DNA of 64,000 bases from NCBI GenBank assembly GCA_015061115.1, contig SUXE01000001.1, forward strand, positions 372,001 through 436,000. The letters are read 5' to 3'. Shown in pieces: positions 30,422 to 39,287 of this stretch. The notes beneath the pieces are model-generated. The model was not told the origin of the DNA. It searched no databases and saw only the letters and a list, made by a program, of their open reading frames with translations. This DNA comes from Bacteroidales bacterium (lineage in GTDB: Bacteria > Bacteroidota > Bacteroidia > Bacteroidales > Paludibacteraceae). The position numbers and the translations under genes are program-made. Every line of letters starts with the position of its first letter. Position 1 is the stretch's first letter.

Positions 30422-32275
30422 TTAGTATTTGATAGCTTTAAGTTTTCCTCCGTCCACTGCGTAAACTGTGTTTGAGTTGAAATCAATCTCATAAACTACG
30501 TTCTTGTCGTCGCTCAAACGGAATGTCTTGACCTCTTTTCCTGTGTTCTGGTCAACAACTGCCAACTGTACCAACTCTTCTCCGTTGACTTTCTCAGATG
30601 TCAAGAAAATAGATAGGTTGTCGCTTGATCTTGCAGCTTTCTTTGCCTTCTCGTTAGCTTTTAGCTTGTGACGTAGTTCTTTCTGCGCGTCCATAGCTCG
30701 TCCTGCCTTATCAGCCTCTTCTGCTGAACAGAACACTCCACCTTCCGCAACTACATTGCCGTTCTCGTCTGTGACTGTAACCTTTGTGCTCTTGATTCCG
30801 TTGTAGATTGATGCTGCAAGTAGGGCTGCGTTAGCTCCACGGCCTGTCTTCAACTGTGGATATACTTTTTGTGCAGTCACTGTCTTGTTCTTGTCGATCA
30901 TGACATACTCTTTTGCTCCGTAGATGAAGTATCCGTTGTCTGAGACTTTTAGTCCAGAGATCGCAGATGGATCATCAACTTTAGTCACTGCTTCTGGCAA
31001 TTTTGCGTCATTATCTGGATCGATGACATATACTTTCTTTCCGCTTAACGCTACAACTTTGTTTGTTGCATCATCGAATGCACATTTGTCTGTGACAGAA
31101 AGGTTTATTTTGAATTTGCGCTTGTTTGTCTCTTTATCGTATACCACCAAACGGTTGTTTGTCATGATCAGGTATGTGTTCTTATATTGCTTCTCTACCT
31201 GTGGTGACTTTATGTCGTCTACATCTTCAAGCTCGATTGGCTTCTTCCATACTTTCTCTCCTGTAGCCTTGTTGACCATCTGGATCTTGTTTCCGTAGCT
31301 GACACGGATGCCTTCATCTGTAAGCTCGGCATTCTTATAGAATGGAGATACAAAACTCTTCTTCCATTTCTTGTTGCCAGACTTGATGTCGATGATGTTA
31401 ACATCAGCCTCTGATGCGATGATTGCCTGTGTGTTGTCGAGCTGGATTAGGTCTGCAAATGGAGCGGCAAGTTTCATTGGTTGTGCCCATACATCCTTTC
31501 CTGTCTTTGAATCGACCAAGTGTACTTTTCTCATACCGCTTTCCATAGAGAAGATGTAGTTGCCACTGTTGTCGATCAAATACAATTCTGGTTTTGATGG
31601 GTTCTCCCATTTTTTGTTTCCTGTTTTAGCGTCAAGTAGGTATAGGAACTGGTCGAATCCGTAGATGATATTTCCGTCTGCAGAAATGCCTGGTCTGCAC
31701 TGTACCATGGCCTTGTCCAAAAGTAGGTTGGCTGCGATCGCTTTCTTTGGCTTTGGCAATGCGAACTTCCAAAGCACTTTGTTCGACGCGATGTCTACTG
31801 CCTGAAGTGAGATGTTCTTATCTGTACCGTCTACACGGATAAGTGCGATGTTCAACTCTGGGATGATGTCGCTTGCCTGTATCTCACGAACTCCGTCGAT
31901 GATTGTTTCTCCTGTCACAACATCGATCACTTTGTCGCCAACGAATACGAAGTGTGTCCAGTCTACTTCCTGATAAACCTGCTTCTCGAATTTGTTCATC
32001 ATCTTTGCTTTGTCGCTGTTTCCTGTCAACGCCGCAACTTTCGCTGCTTTTTTCAAATTCTCGTTTCCTTTGGCTTTCTGGATAGTCCATGCTGTTGCAC
32101 TCTTCTCTGCATCGATTCCGACGAAATTGTCGTTCATCTCAACGATTGGTGTCTGTGTGAATCCGTTAAAGAATATTCTCTCTGCTTTACCATTGACTGG
32201 TGCTTCCCACGCAACTGTCTGTGCGTTTGCAATTGCTGCTAGAGCCAACACTGTGGCTGTAAAAATACTTCTCAT
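30422..32275 (-). CDS. Exported PQQ-like beta-propeller protein
   Basis: 617 residues. A signal peptide (1-18, LALAAIANAQ) is followed by repeated propeller blades with the pattern DAKTGNKKW, DSKTGKDVWAQP, DIKSGNKKWKK and NKATGEKVWKKP, as in PQQ-binding or BamB-like proteins. No PQQ catalytic residues could be confirmed. The last 100 residues contain a basic helical insert (EKAKKAARSSDN) and a final blade. It is monocistronic with its own promoter and terminator. The function is unknown and probably structural or protein-binding at the periplasm. Confidence 0.82.
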   Translation of the reverse strand: MRSIFTATVLALAAIANAQTVAWEAPVNGKAERIFFNGFTQTPIVEMNDNFVGIDAEKSATAWTIQKAKGNENLKKAAKVAALTGNSDKAKMMNKFEKQVYQEVDWTHFVFVGDKVIDVVTGETIIDGVREIQASDIIPELNIALIRVDGTDKNISLQAVDIASNKVLWKFALPKPKKAIAANLLLDKAMVQCRPGISADGNIIYGFDQFLYLLDAKTGNKKWENPSKPELYLIDNSGNYIFSMESGMRKVHLVDSKTGKDVWAQPMKLAAPFADLIQLDNTQAIIASEADVNIIDIKSGNKKWKKSFVSPFYKNAELTDEGIRVSYGNKIQMVNKATGEKVWKKPIELEDVDDIKSPQVEKQYKNTYLIMTNNRLVVYDKETNKRKFKINLSVTDKCAFDDATNKVVALSGKKVYVIDPDNDAKLPEAVTKVDDPSAISGLKVSDNGYFIYGAKEYVMIDKNKTVTAQKVYPQLKTGRGANAALLAASIYNGIKSTKVTVTDENGNVVAEGGVFCSAEEADKAGRAMDAQKELRHKLKANEKAKKAARSSDNLSIFLTSEKVNGEELVQLAVVDQNTGKEVKTFRLSDDKNVVYEIDFNSNTVYAVDGGKLKAIKY

Positions 32276-32304
32276 TTTTTATTTTATATTTGTTTTAACT
32301 TTTG

Positions 32305-32312
32305 CAAATATA
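32305..32312 (-). promoter_or_regulatory. -7 box of the propeller gene
   Basis: TATATTTG on the minus strand, 29 bases before the ATG; TTG at 32336-32338 is a possible -33 element with spacing of 23. Confidence 0.5.
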
Positions 32313-32381
32313 GAATAAAGCTTTTTATTGATTGACAATTAAAATATTTTTAACGGTTGATTTATATTTTTTTAACTAATC

Positions 32382-35273
32382 TTATTTCTTTATTATCTTT
32401 TCTGCTTTTCCATCTGCAACCACGACATACACTCCGTTTGGCAGATTGCTCATATCGAATTCAATGATTCCTTTTGTAGCTTTCTGTATTGCGATAGCCT
32501 CTCCATTTGAAGAGTGTAGGGTGGCGGTTCCATCTAAGTTTGCAGATCGCACATTCACTATGTTGTCTGTAATTGTCGGATAGACGATTGTATTGTCAGC
32601 CTCTACAGTCTCCGCTATTGTCGGATCCTCGATGATTCCAGTCTCCACCGTCTTCAAATCCATGATTTCAAGGATATCTATCTGCGACGCTTCTTCTGTC
32701 AAACTGAGTCCGATGCTTTGTGCTGTGATTCCATCTTGTGTCACTGTCATTGTGCCGGATAGTCCGTCGTATGATTTGATGTCGCAAGTGTAGATGATTG
32801 TAGTGCCAATGCGTTCTATATCAATATCTACTTTGGCCTGTGTGAGCATCTTCACGAATGTTTCCCAATCATCTCCCCATGATGTCTTGAATGTGAATGT
32901 TCCTTCGCTGTCAAACTGGTATGCGTCGGCTCTGATGAATCCGGTTTTGCCGTTGATCGTGTTCTTGATGATGAAATTGTCCCAATTCTTTGTCTCGTTT
33001 GACGAATGGAAGTTGTTGAATGTGTAATGAGTGTGGAAATCTCCGCTAAAACTCTTTGATGCTCCACTTTTTGTGTTGAATGCATCTTTATATATTCCGT
33101 AATTTGTCACACTGCCGATGATTTCTCTCTCTTTCAAACTTGCTACTGTCATCTTTTTAACATCCAGATATGTGCTTTCTCCACCAAGATAGACAGTCAG
33201 TGCTCCTTTGGGTGAACTCTTCGACAACACTCCATAAATGTCTTTTCCGTCTACAGCCGCTGATACGTGGATAGAAGCACCCTGACGGATTATCTTCACG
33301 TCGACATCTTTATCATCAAACTCTTTCCATGTCTTTGGGTTTGAATATGATACTGTTGATCCGGAGAATGTCTCTACGCTGTATCCGTCGGCTCTCAACG
33401 CCCAGAAATTACCTGCGTTTTCCTCGAATCTCAATGCCCAGTTGTCCCAATTGTTCACACCTTTATTGTGGTTGTGGAATTTGAATGTTATTTCAAAATC
33501 TCCTGCAGGAGCTTCTGTTTTCAGAAATTTGTCTGTTTCGTTCCATACCAATGTCTGCTCTTTGTCTCCTATGCGATAAAAAGGTTCGAAAACAGTCTCT
33601 GTTCCATATTTTGATTGTGGAAGACGGTACGCCCAAAGACAAAGTTCGTTGGCTGGATTCATTGCGGTCAGACAAAGTGTCTTGCGGCCGTTGTCTTCCA
33701 TTCTTTGGTCGAGTATGGTTCCGTTGAATGTGCCGACGGTTGTTTTAAGTGTGATGAATTGTTTTCCGTCTGCGTAATCATAACTCCATGAGCCTGAATA
33801 ATCAGCAGAGATAGAGTGGTCTGCATTTAGACGCATTGTGCCTGTTTTGTTGCAGGCAAGAGCCGCATAGTCGACGGCATTATGTGTGAGCACTGCGTAT
33901 TCACCCATGATATCCTGCTCTTTATACACTGTGTCTTTGTCAGTATATTCTCCAAGACGAGTCTCAAATGGAGCGACGAGTGGCCAACCGTCCGACGTGA
34001 ACACCATAGGATGGCTTTCGACGTGATGCCATCCATAACCGTTGCCTGTGTTGTCTTTCACATGGTAGATGACGTAGCATTTGCCATCCTCATCCATAAG
34101 GGCGGAGTTGTGTCCCTGCGCGGTCTGTCCGCCTCCCACCTGATCGTAGTCTGTGATGGTTTTGTTGTTTGTCCACCATCCCCACGAATAGTTCTGCATC
34201 AACGACACTCCGTAAGTCGTGTTGTTGCCATAGTTGGGATAGATTGCTTTGTTGAACACAGCATCGTCGCCTGTGACATCTTTGTATGGACCGGTGATTT
34301 TATCACTTCTGAACAGTCGCATATTGTAGCCTCCTTCTGGAGAATAGAAACCGTATGACATGAAGAGATAGTAGAAACCATTCCCGTCGCCATCTTTCAT
34401 ATATTCGATATACGGACCTTCTCCGCTGACGTAATATCCTCCGGCTATATGCACGCCCATATATTCATCATAGCGTAGACGTGATCCTTCCCACACAGCA
34501 CCGTCTACTGGATTATATCCATAGTTATATGAGTAGTCGCGCAGACCGGTTTTGTTATCAAGTTTGATCACGAATATTCCGCCGCTCCATGAGCCATAGA
34601 TCAGCCATAAATCTCCGTTTTCATCGTATTTTACGTTTGGATCGATACAGCTTGAACCGTAAGTTCCTCCCCAACCTCCATCGGATGAATAGTATCTGCT
34701 TGGAATTGTGTTTTGTCCTGTCACTTTTTTGAAATCATTGTTTCCAGCTCCATTGCTCTTTCCGTCCATTCCGCCGAACACCACAGATCCGACTCTTTGG
34801 TATGGACCTTCTATCTTGTCGCTGGCAAGCATACAGATGCTGCTCATCCAATCGTCGCCATTGATAGAGTAGTACATGCACCATTTCTTCATCTCTCTGT
34901 TCCAGATGATGTCGGCGGCCCAAAGATTCTCTTTAAGTTTGGCTTGGTTGTTTGTCCATCCCGACCATGCAGTGTTCTCTCCAAACACGGAGCAAAGGTC
35001 TGTCGTCACCTTCCCATTCACAGCGAAAGAGGGTGTGAATGCGGTCCAGTCAAGCATGTCTGTGGAGTAAGCCGCACCGAGTTGGGTTCCCATCACATAA
35101 TAGTATTTGGTGCGGTCGTTATTGGCACTTTGTTCAGGATAGCTGTTGCCTTGGGCATCCTTATACACAACGACGATAGAAGGGTCGTGCACAGGCACCT
35201 GCCCAGCCCATATCTTGTTTACCAGCAACACTGCCAGTAGCACTACGATTAAAATTTTGATGAAATCTTTCAT
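32382..35273 (-). CDS. GH43-family arabinanase-like enzyme with T9SS sorting domain
   Basis: 963 residues from ATG 35273, which gives a clear signal peptide (FIKILIVVLLAVLLVN); the frame stays open to 35351 without a plausible leader. The five-bladed GH43 domain has catalytic Asp in PVHDPSIVV, a second Asp in SSCIDPNVKYDENGDLW and the acid Glu in SGEGPYIEY, plus AQGHNSALM. A C-terminal GH43-associated beta domain (about 460-600) and two similar lectin-like regions with NWDNW and NWDNF follow. The last 70 residues (YPTITDNIVNV, LPNGVYVVV, KIIKK) are a T9SS tail. It probably cleaves alpha-1,5-arabinan outside the cell. Xylosidase or arabinofuranosidase activity cannot be excluded. Confidence 0.85.
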   Translation of the reverse strand: MKDFIKILIVVLLAVLLVNKIWAGQVPVHDPSIVVVYKDAQGNSYPEQSANNDRTKYYYVMGTQLGAAYSTDMLDWTAFTPSFAVNGKVTTDLCSVFGENTAWSGWTNNQAKLKENLWAADIIWNREMKKWCMYYSINGDDWMSSICMLASDKIEGPYQRVGSVVFGGMDGKSNGAGNNDFKKVTGQNTIPSRYYSSDGGWGGTYGSSCIDPNVKYDENGDLWLIYGSWSGGIFVIKLDNKTGLRDYSYNYGYNPVDGAVWEGSRLRYDEYMGVHIAGGYYVSGEGPYIEYMKDGDGNGFYYLFMSYGFYSPEGGYNMRLFRSDKITGPYKDVTGDDAVFNKAIYPNYGNNTTYGVSLMQNYSWGWWTNNKTITDYDQVGGGQTAQGHNSALMDEDGKCYVIYHVKDNTGNGYGWHHVESHPMVFTSDGWPLVAPFETRLGEYTDKDTVYKEQDIMGEYAVLTHNAVDYAALACNKTGTMRLNADHSISADYSGSWSYDYADGKQFITLKTTVGTFNGTILDQRMEDNGRKTLCLTAMNPANELCLWAYRLPQSKYGTETVFEPFYRIGDKEQTLVWNETDKFLKTEAPAGDFEITFKFHNHNKGVNNWDNWALRFEENAGNFWALRADGYSVETFSGSTVSYSNPKTWKEFDDKDVDVKIIRQGASIHVSAAVDGKDIYGVLSKSSPKGALTVYLGGESTYLDVKKMTVASLKEREIIGSVTNYGIYKDAFNTKSGASKSFSGDFHTHYTFNNFHSSNETKNWDNFIIKNTINGKTGFIRADAYQFDSEGTFTFKTSWGDDWETFVKMLTQAKVDIDIERIGTTIIYTCDIKSYDGLSGTMTVTQDGITAQSIGLSLTEEASQIDILEIMDLKTVETGIIEDPTIAETVEADNTIVYPTITDNIVNVRSANLDGTATLHSSNGEAIAIQKATKGIIEFDMSNLPNGVYVVVADGKAEKIIKK

Positions 35274-35328
35274 AATACAAATCCTTTTGTCGGGACAGGC
35301 AATCAGATTTGTAACGTCGGCTGCAAAC

Positions 35329-35904
35329 CTAATTCCGATCCATGAAAACAATATTTTTTATTCCTAACTGTTGGAGAAACATCGTGATCTGCTCTTTCGC
35401 GTTTTCTTGGGCAGTCTCTCTGTATCCCATCTTTTCACTCTTTGCCAACATCCGTCTGATCGCTCTTTCCCTCAAATCACGTCGGTCGTCGGAAGAAAAT
35501 GATCCGGATGCGAACACTGTCTTTGTGGCGGCTTCGTCGAGGAAATAGTCATCCAACAGTGTCACTTTAGGCAGACTCACAAACACAGAGTCTTCTTTCT
35601 GTGTGAACCAATCTTTTTCAGCTTTGCTGCAATCGATTCCGTATCTTAGTGTTCCTGAATAGATTGCGGACAATTCGTCTTTGAACAAGACTCCTTTGGT
35701 CGTGTCGACAAGTTCCTCTATTTTGATTGAAAGAAACTCCCATTTGCCTATTTTCTTCACCTCTGTGATGATATTCGGAGTAGGAGTGAAATTCTCTTTT
35801 TTTTCTATTTCTATCGTTCCTTGAGAACAGCGTCTCATTGACATGAAAAGTGTGCCCAAAGCGATTATGACTATGGAGATAAATATGATTGTTGACTTTT
35901 TCAT
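35329..35904 (-). CDS. DUF4230 membrane-anchored protein
   Basis: 191 residues from ATG 35904 (MKKSTIIFISIVIIALG), a start chosen because it begins with the anchor helix and lies after the -7 box at 35934. The motifs WEFLSIKIEELVDTTKG and LRYGIDCSKAEKDW, with a late helix RAIRRMLAKSEKMGY, match DUF4230 proteins of unknown function. It lies between the pectate lyase and GH43 genes in the same direction, 55 bases from the latter. Confidence 0.72.
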   Translation of the reverse strand: MKKSTIIFISIVIIALGTLFMSMRRCSQGTIEIEKKENFTPTPNIITEVKKIGKWEFLSIKIEELVDTTKGVLFKDELSAIYSGTLRYGIDCSKAEKDWFTQKEDSVFVSLPKVTLLDDYFLDEAATKTVFASGSFSSDDRRDLRERAIRRMLAKSEKMGYRETAQENAKEQITMFLQQLGIKNIVFMDRN

Positions 35905-35933
35905 TTGCTCAATTATTTCTGAATATTCAGATG

Positions 35934-35941
35934 CAAAAATA
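35934..35941 (-). promoter_or_regulatory. -7 box of the DUF4230 gene
   Basis: TATTTTTG on the minus strand, 29 bases before ATG 35904, with TTTG (complement of 35965-35968) upstream at spacing 23. Confidence 0.5.
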
Positions 35942-35951
35942 GTCAAATTGA

Positions 35952-35988
35952 AAGAAAAAGCGGGCAAATAGTCTGTTTCTATTTGCCC
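35952..35988 (-). terminator. Terminator of the pectate lyase gene
   Basis: On the minus strand GGGCAAATAG, a 7-base loop and CTATTTGCCC are followed by GCTTTTTCTTT. It begins 10 bases after the stop at 35999. Confidence 0.82.
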
Positions 35989-35998
35989 TTAAACAAAT

Positions 35999-37924
35999 TT
36001 ATCTTTTCACCATTTTTTTCGCTATCACGTTGTCGGAAGTTGTGATTCTGACAATATAGACGCCTTTATTTAGATTTGAGCAGTCGACGGAAATATCTCC
36101 TGAAGTATGCTCGATGCTTTCTTCTACCTGTCCAGTAAGCGTTATGATTTCAATTTTTACATCCGTTTCGTTGGCAATCCAGATGTTCAATCTGTCGTCA
36201 ATCACATTCTGCACAAAGATTGATTCATGGCTTATGTCTTTCGTCGACGTAGGGTCGTTGATCACATTGATCTGACCGGTTATTGTTGTTTCTGAGATTC
36301 CTCCGACTGTTTTAGCGTTCCAAGAATAGTTTCCTATTTCAGTTGGAGTTCCGCTAACGAACAAAGTGTCGTTGCTGATGTTTGTTTCGATGCCATTTGG
36401 CAATCCTTGAATTTCAATGCTTTGGCAATTGCTGAATGCGAAACAGAATGGCGTGATTGCATTTCCCAGTATGACAGAATCCTGGATCTGTGCGTTTTCA
36501 TCGCATATTATCAATGACGCATTGCCTGTGAATCCGTTTTTGGTGACGGTGATGCATCCGCTCTTCTGTGCGTTGTTCTCAGCACCTACTGTTTGGATTG
36601 TGTAGTTGAACACTCCGAATTCAGTAGGGGTTCCGCTGATAGAAACTTTCTTAGAACTTCTGTCGATATTCACATTGATTCCGCTTGGCAAACCGTTCAC
36701 TTCTACGTCGTCAGCATACGACCATGTGTATCCGAAATTTACTATAGACTCACCCAACTCAATAGTCTGTTTGCTTGGGCCAGAACCCGTTTTGGTGATG
36801 ACAGGATCATTCTTTATAGGATCTTGATCACCTCCGCCATGAGATCCACCTCCACATGCACTGCCGACCACACCTTTGCCTTCTTCCACATTAAGAGTGG
36901 CACCAGCGCCGTTGCATCCAGTCAGCACCGTCAGCACTTGGTTAGCGTCGATCTTTTTCCAGTTATTCGCATATGCGTTTGACGGATTGAATGTGCAATA
37001 TCTCACAGATGTTGATCCTGATATGTTCTGTGTGTAGCAGTCCACCATCACACCACCAGACTGGTTTGAATTATCGTAGTCAGTGATCGGATTCTTAACA
37101 CCGATGAAAGCACTCTTTTCCACGTATACCTGAGCCTCTTGTCCGGCAGCCACACAATAGTTTGTTACGGAACTGTTCCATAAGCAGTTCACAATGTGGA
37201 CCTGACCGTATCTGACGCGGGGCATTCGTTCCTTGCATCCTTCTCCCCACCAGCAGCAAACGAATGTGGTGCGGAGTTTACCTCTGTCGTCTGTATATTT
37301 GTCATCCGAACCCCATAGGTTAGTGAAACGGTGATCGCTGGCACCACCTGAACCACCAGACATCGGAGCTTTCAGATAGTGGAATTTGCACCACGACACA
37401 CATATATTGTCGGATTGTTTCTTGCAGTCGAAATTACCGTCGACACCATCTTGGAAATCACAATGGTCCACCCACATGTTCTGACAATTCTCAAAGCATA
37501 GATTGTCATTACCGTCGCAATCATATGCGCCTGCACTCTTGAAAGTGACGTTGCGGATAATGATGTTGGAGCAGTTTTTGAAATATAGGATACCTGTGTT
37601 GCTGGCATTAGTGCGTTCGTTGCTATACAGAGAAGAACCAGGCAAACCGTATAGAGTCTTGTTTGATTGTCTGTCTACACGAAGCATTGAAGTCAGTTGA
37701 ATAGCTCCTTTTATATATATTTCCTTTTTTTCGCTTGATTTAAGGGCTGATTGCAGTTCACTCAGTGTGCTTACAGTCACACTAGTGCCGCCAGCACCAC
37801 CAGTAGTATTGGCACCGAAACCGAGTGGCGCATTAGCGTCATACTCCGATAATTGGGCGTTTGCTACGAGAGCCGAAAACCCAAATAAAATTGCAAATAG
37901 TAAGCCTTTCAGTTTCATATCCAT
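35999..37924 (-). CDS. PL1-family pectate lyase with T9SS sorting domain
   Basis: 641 residues. Signal peptide 1-23 (ending VANAQ). The parallel beta-helix lyase domain (about 30-350) shows MWVDHCDFQDGVDG and ERMPRVRYGQVHIVN, the calcium-binding Asp and catalytic Arg motifs of PL1. A GGGSHGGGDQ linker leads to two Ig-like putative repeats (VEVNGLPSGINV, IEIQGLPNGIET). A C-terminal T9SS tail follows (NLNKGVYIVRI, KKMVKR). It cleaves polygalacturonate by beta-elimination outside the cell. It pairs with the nearby GH43 enzyme, as arabinan is a pectin side chain, although no SusC/SusD pair is present here. Confidence 0.9.
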   Translation of the reverse strand: MDMKLKGLLFAILFGFSALVANAQLSEYDANAPLGFGANTTGGAGGTSVTVSTLSELQSALKSSEKKEIYIKGAIQLTSMLRVDRQSNKTLYGLPGSSLYSNERTNASNTGILYFKNCSNIIIRNVTFKSAGAYDCDGNDNLCFENCQNMWVDHCDFQDGVDGNFDCKKQSDNICVSWCKFHYLKAPMSGGSGGASDHRFTNLWGSDDKYTDDRGKLRTTFVCCWWGEGCKERMPRVRYGQVHIVNCLWNSSVTNYCVAAGQEAQVYVEKSAFIGVKNPITDYDNSNQSGGVMVDCYTQNISGSTSVRYCTFNPSNAYANNWKKIDANQVLTVLTGCNGAGATLNVEEGKGVVGSACGGGSHGGGDQDPIKNDPVITKTGSGPSKQTIELGESIVNFGYTWSYADDVEVNGLPSGINVNIDRSSKKVSISGTPTEFGVFNYTIQTVGAENNAQKSGCITVTKNGFTGNASLIICDENAQIQDSVILGNAITPFCFAFSNCQSIEIQGLPNGIETNISNDTLFVSGTPTEIGNYSWNAKTVGGISETTITGQINVINDPTSTKDISHESIFVQNVIDDRLNIWIANETDVKIEIITLTGQVEESIEHTSGDISVDCSNLNKGVYIVRITTSDNVIAKKMVKR

Positions 37925-38429
37925 TAATTTTTGTAGGGGCGAAGCTTTGTGCTCGTCTCAATTTTTTCATATTGCAAAGTTCATCAAATAATTGTAAAAG
38001 ACGATGAAATTGCGTACATTGATAGAGTGATATTAGTATAGAGGAGGGGGAGAAATGTAACAAAAATGGGAGTTTTAAGTTTCAAGATTCTTCACAACGA
38101 GTTGTTGACATGGATTCCTCGAAGAAAACGAATAAAATAGACAATCTGATCCAAGACTGTAGGGGGATAGTTCTCAAATCTAAACCTGTCCGATTATTCC
38201 ATCAACATTTTCATGCCTGTAAGGCAATACAGAGTGAAAACGAGCGTAACTGGGCACGAAGTGTCCAGAGAATGCAAGCGAGAGAAACTCTGCCTGTATG
38301 GCAGTACTTATGGTATTGTCTTTCAGACAAAGTTTTTTTGCACATATCGTGATCCACGTGACTTTGTCACGTGTTACTCTCGCTTTGCTCGGTAGCGTCT
38401 TTCAGACGGAGAGATTCGTAGAGAGCATT
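37925..38429. other. Intergenic region with hairpins, no gene
   Basis: Starts with a degraded GTAGGGGCGAAGC element (37933-37945). It contains short hairpins such as CACGTGACTTTGTCACGTG (38355-38373) and two GTCTTTCAGAC motifs near 38318 and 38397. Overlapping plus-strand open frames here have no recognisable domain. Confidence 0.45.
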
Positions 38430-38504
38430 TCAAAACCATCCATATCTTTTAACCTCTATTGCGATTGTCTTGCCTTTCTTCTCAAGGATGAAATCAACTT
38501 CATT
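38430..38504 (-). pseudogene. 3' relic of a DUF4143 (AAA_14) ATPase gene
   Basis: The minus strand encodes NEVDFILEKKGKTIAIEVK then RYGWF and a stop. This is the conserved C-terminal nuclease-fold segment of DUF4143 ATPases; compare RIELDFVIQLSDNVYPVEVK in the intact gene at 54493. Immediately upstream on that strand the frame hits a TAA inside array B, so the rest of the gene is missing. This is a short match judged by eye. Confidence 0.5.
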
Positions 38505-38719
38505 TTACTCAAAATTGGAACGAAATTTACTCAAAAGTGGAGCAGAATTTACTCAAAAGTGGATGGAATTTTACTCAAAAGTGGATGGAATTTTACTCAA
38601 AAGTGAATGGGATTTTACTCAAAAGTGCAGAGGGATTTACTCAAAAGTATAGAGGGTTTTACTCAAAAGTGCAGAGGATTTTACTCAAAAGTGGAGAGGA
38701 TTTTACTCGTTATAAAAGG
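38504..38719. repeat. Array B: nine 22-bp units with AAAAGTG core
   Basis: Units begin TTTACTCAAAAGTGG and recur exactly every 22 bases from 38504 to 38702; a tenth, partial unit (TTTACTCGTTATAAAAGG) ends the array. The first unit has AAAATTGG and the seventh AAAAGTAT; the others keep AAAAGTG. The array directly adjoins the DUF4143 relic. Confidence 0.9.
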
Positions 38720-38751
38720 AGGGGGCAAGAGTGTTTCGTCCTTTCTATTAC

Positions 38752-38776
38752 GGGCAGGTTTGAAACCTGCCCCTAC
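38752..38776. repeat. GGCAGGTTT/AAACCTGCC palindrome
   Basis: GGGCAGGTTTGAAACCTGCCC followed by CTAC. An almost identical element lies at 58243-58266. It is an interspersed palindrome, possibly also a terminator for the ybaK operon coming from the right. Confidence 0.75.
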
Positions 38777-38807
38777 AGATAAATTGGAAATATTTGATGG
38801 TAATGCA

Positions 38808-39287
38808 TTATTCCGTAATCAAATCCTCAATCTTTGCTCCAACAGTTGTGACCAAGTCGTTTGGCGCACATTTGATCTGCAATCCACGTACTCCTGCCGA
38901 CACATAGACGTATTCATTGTCAGTTACGGTGTTGTGGAAGAATGTAGGGAATGGTTTCTTCATGCCGAGCGGACTGCATCCTCCACGGATGTAACCTGTT
39001 GTGGCAAGAAGATCCTTCATAGGAATCAGATCACAGTTTTTATTTCCTGACACTTTTGCCGCTTTCTTCAGATCGACTGTCTTGTCGCCTGGAATGACGC
39101 ATACAAAGAATCCTGTTTTGTCGCCTTTCAATACGAGTGTCTTGAAGACGCAGTTGATGTCCTCACCGAGTTGAGCCACAATATGTTGCGCACTCAGATC
39201 GTTCTCATCCACTTCGTATGGGATGAGTTCATATTTTATCTTGTTGCGGTCGAGTATACGTGCCGCATTCGTCTTATTTATTTTCAT
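38808..39287 (-). CDS. ybaK: YbaK/EbsC-type Cys-tRNA(Pro) deacylase
   Basis: 159 residues. The YbaK/ProX editing fold is seen in FKTLVLKGDKTGFFVCVIPGD, the catalytic-lysine region KKAAKVSGNKN, and the GYIRGGCSPLGMKKPFPTF substrate loop. It hydrolyses mischarged Cys-tRNA(Pro). It is the last gene of a four-gene operon and overlaps the exonuclease gene by 14 bases. Confidence 0.92.
   Translation of the reverse strand: MKINKTNAARILDRNKIKYELIPYEVDENDLSAQHIVAQLGEDINCVFKTLVLKGDKTGFFVCVIPGDKTVDLKKAAKVSGNKNCDLIPMKDLLATTGYIRGGCSPLGMKKPFPTFFHNTVTDNEYVYVSAGVRGLQIKCAPNDLVTTVGAKIEDLITE

Noticed and set aside
34713-35240. 175-codon plus-strand frame opposite the GH43 gene
   Set aside because: Antisense to catalytic motifs of GH43; no independent signals.
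35274-35351. Longer N-terminus of the GH43 enzyme
   Set aside because: It would bury the signal peptide; ATG 35273 begins directly with it.
38504-38719. CRISPR array
   Set aside because: Units are directly adjacent with no unique spacers, and no cas genes are present. The same applies to arrays A and C.
38110-38782. Several overlapping plus-strand frames of 60-102 codons
   Set aside because: Low-complexity translations of hairpins and of the 22-bp array in different frames.
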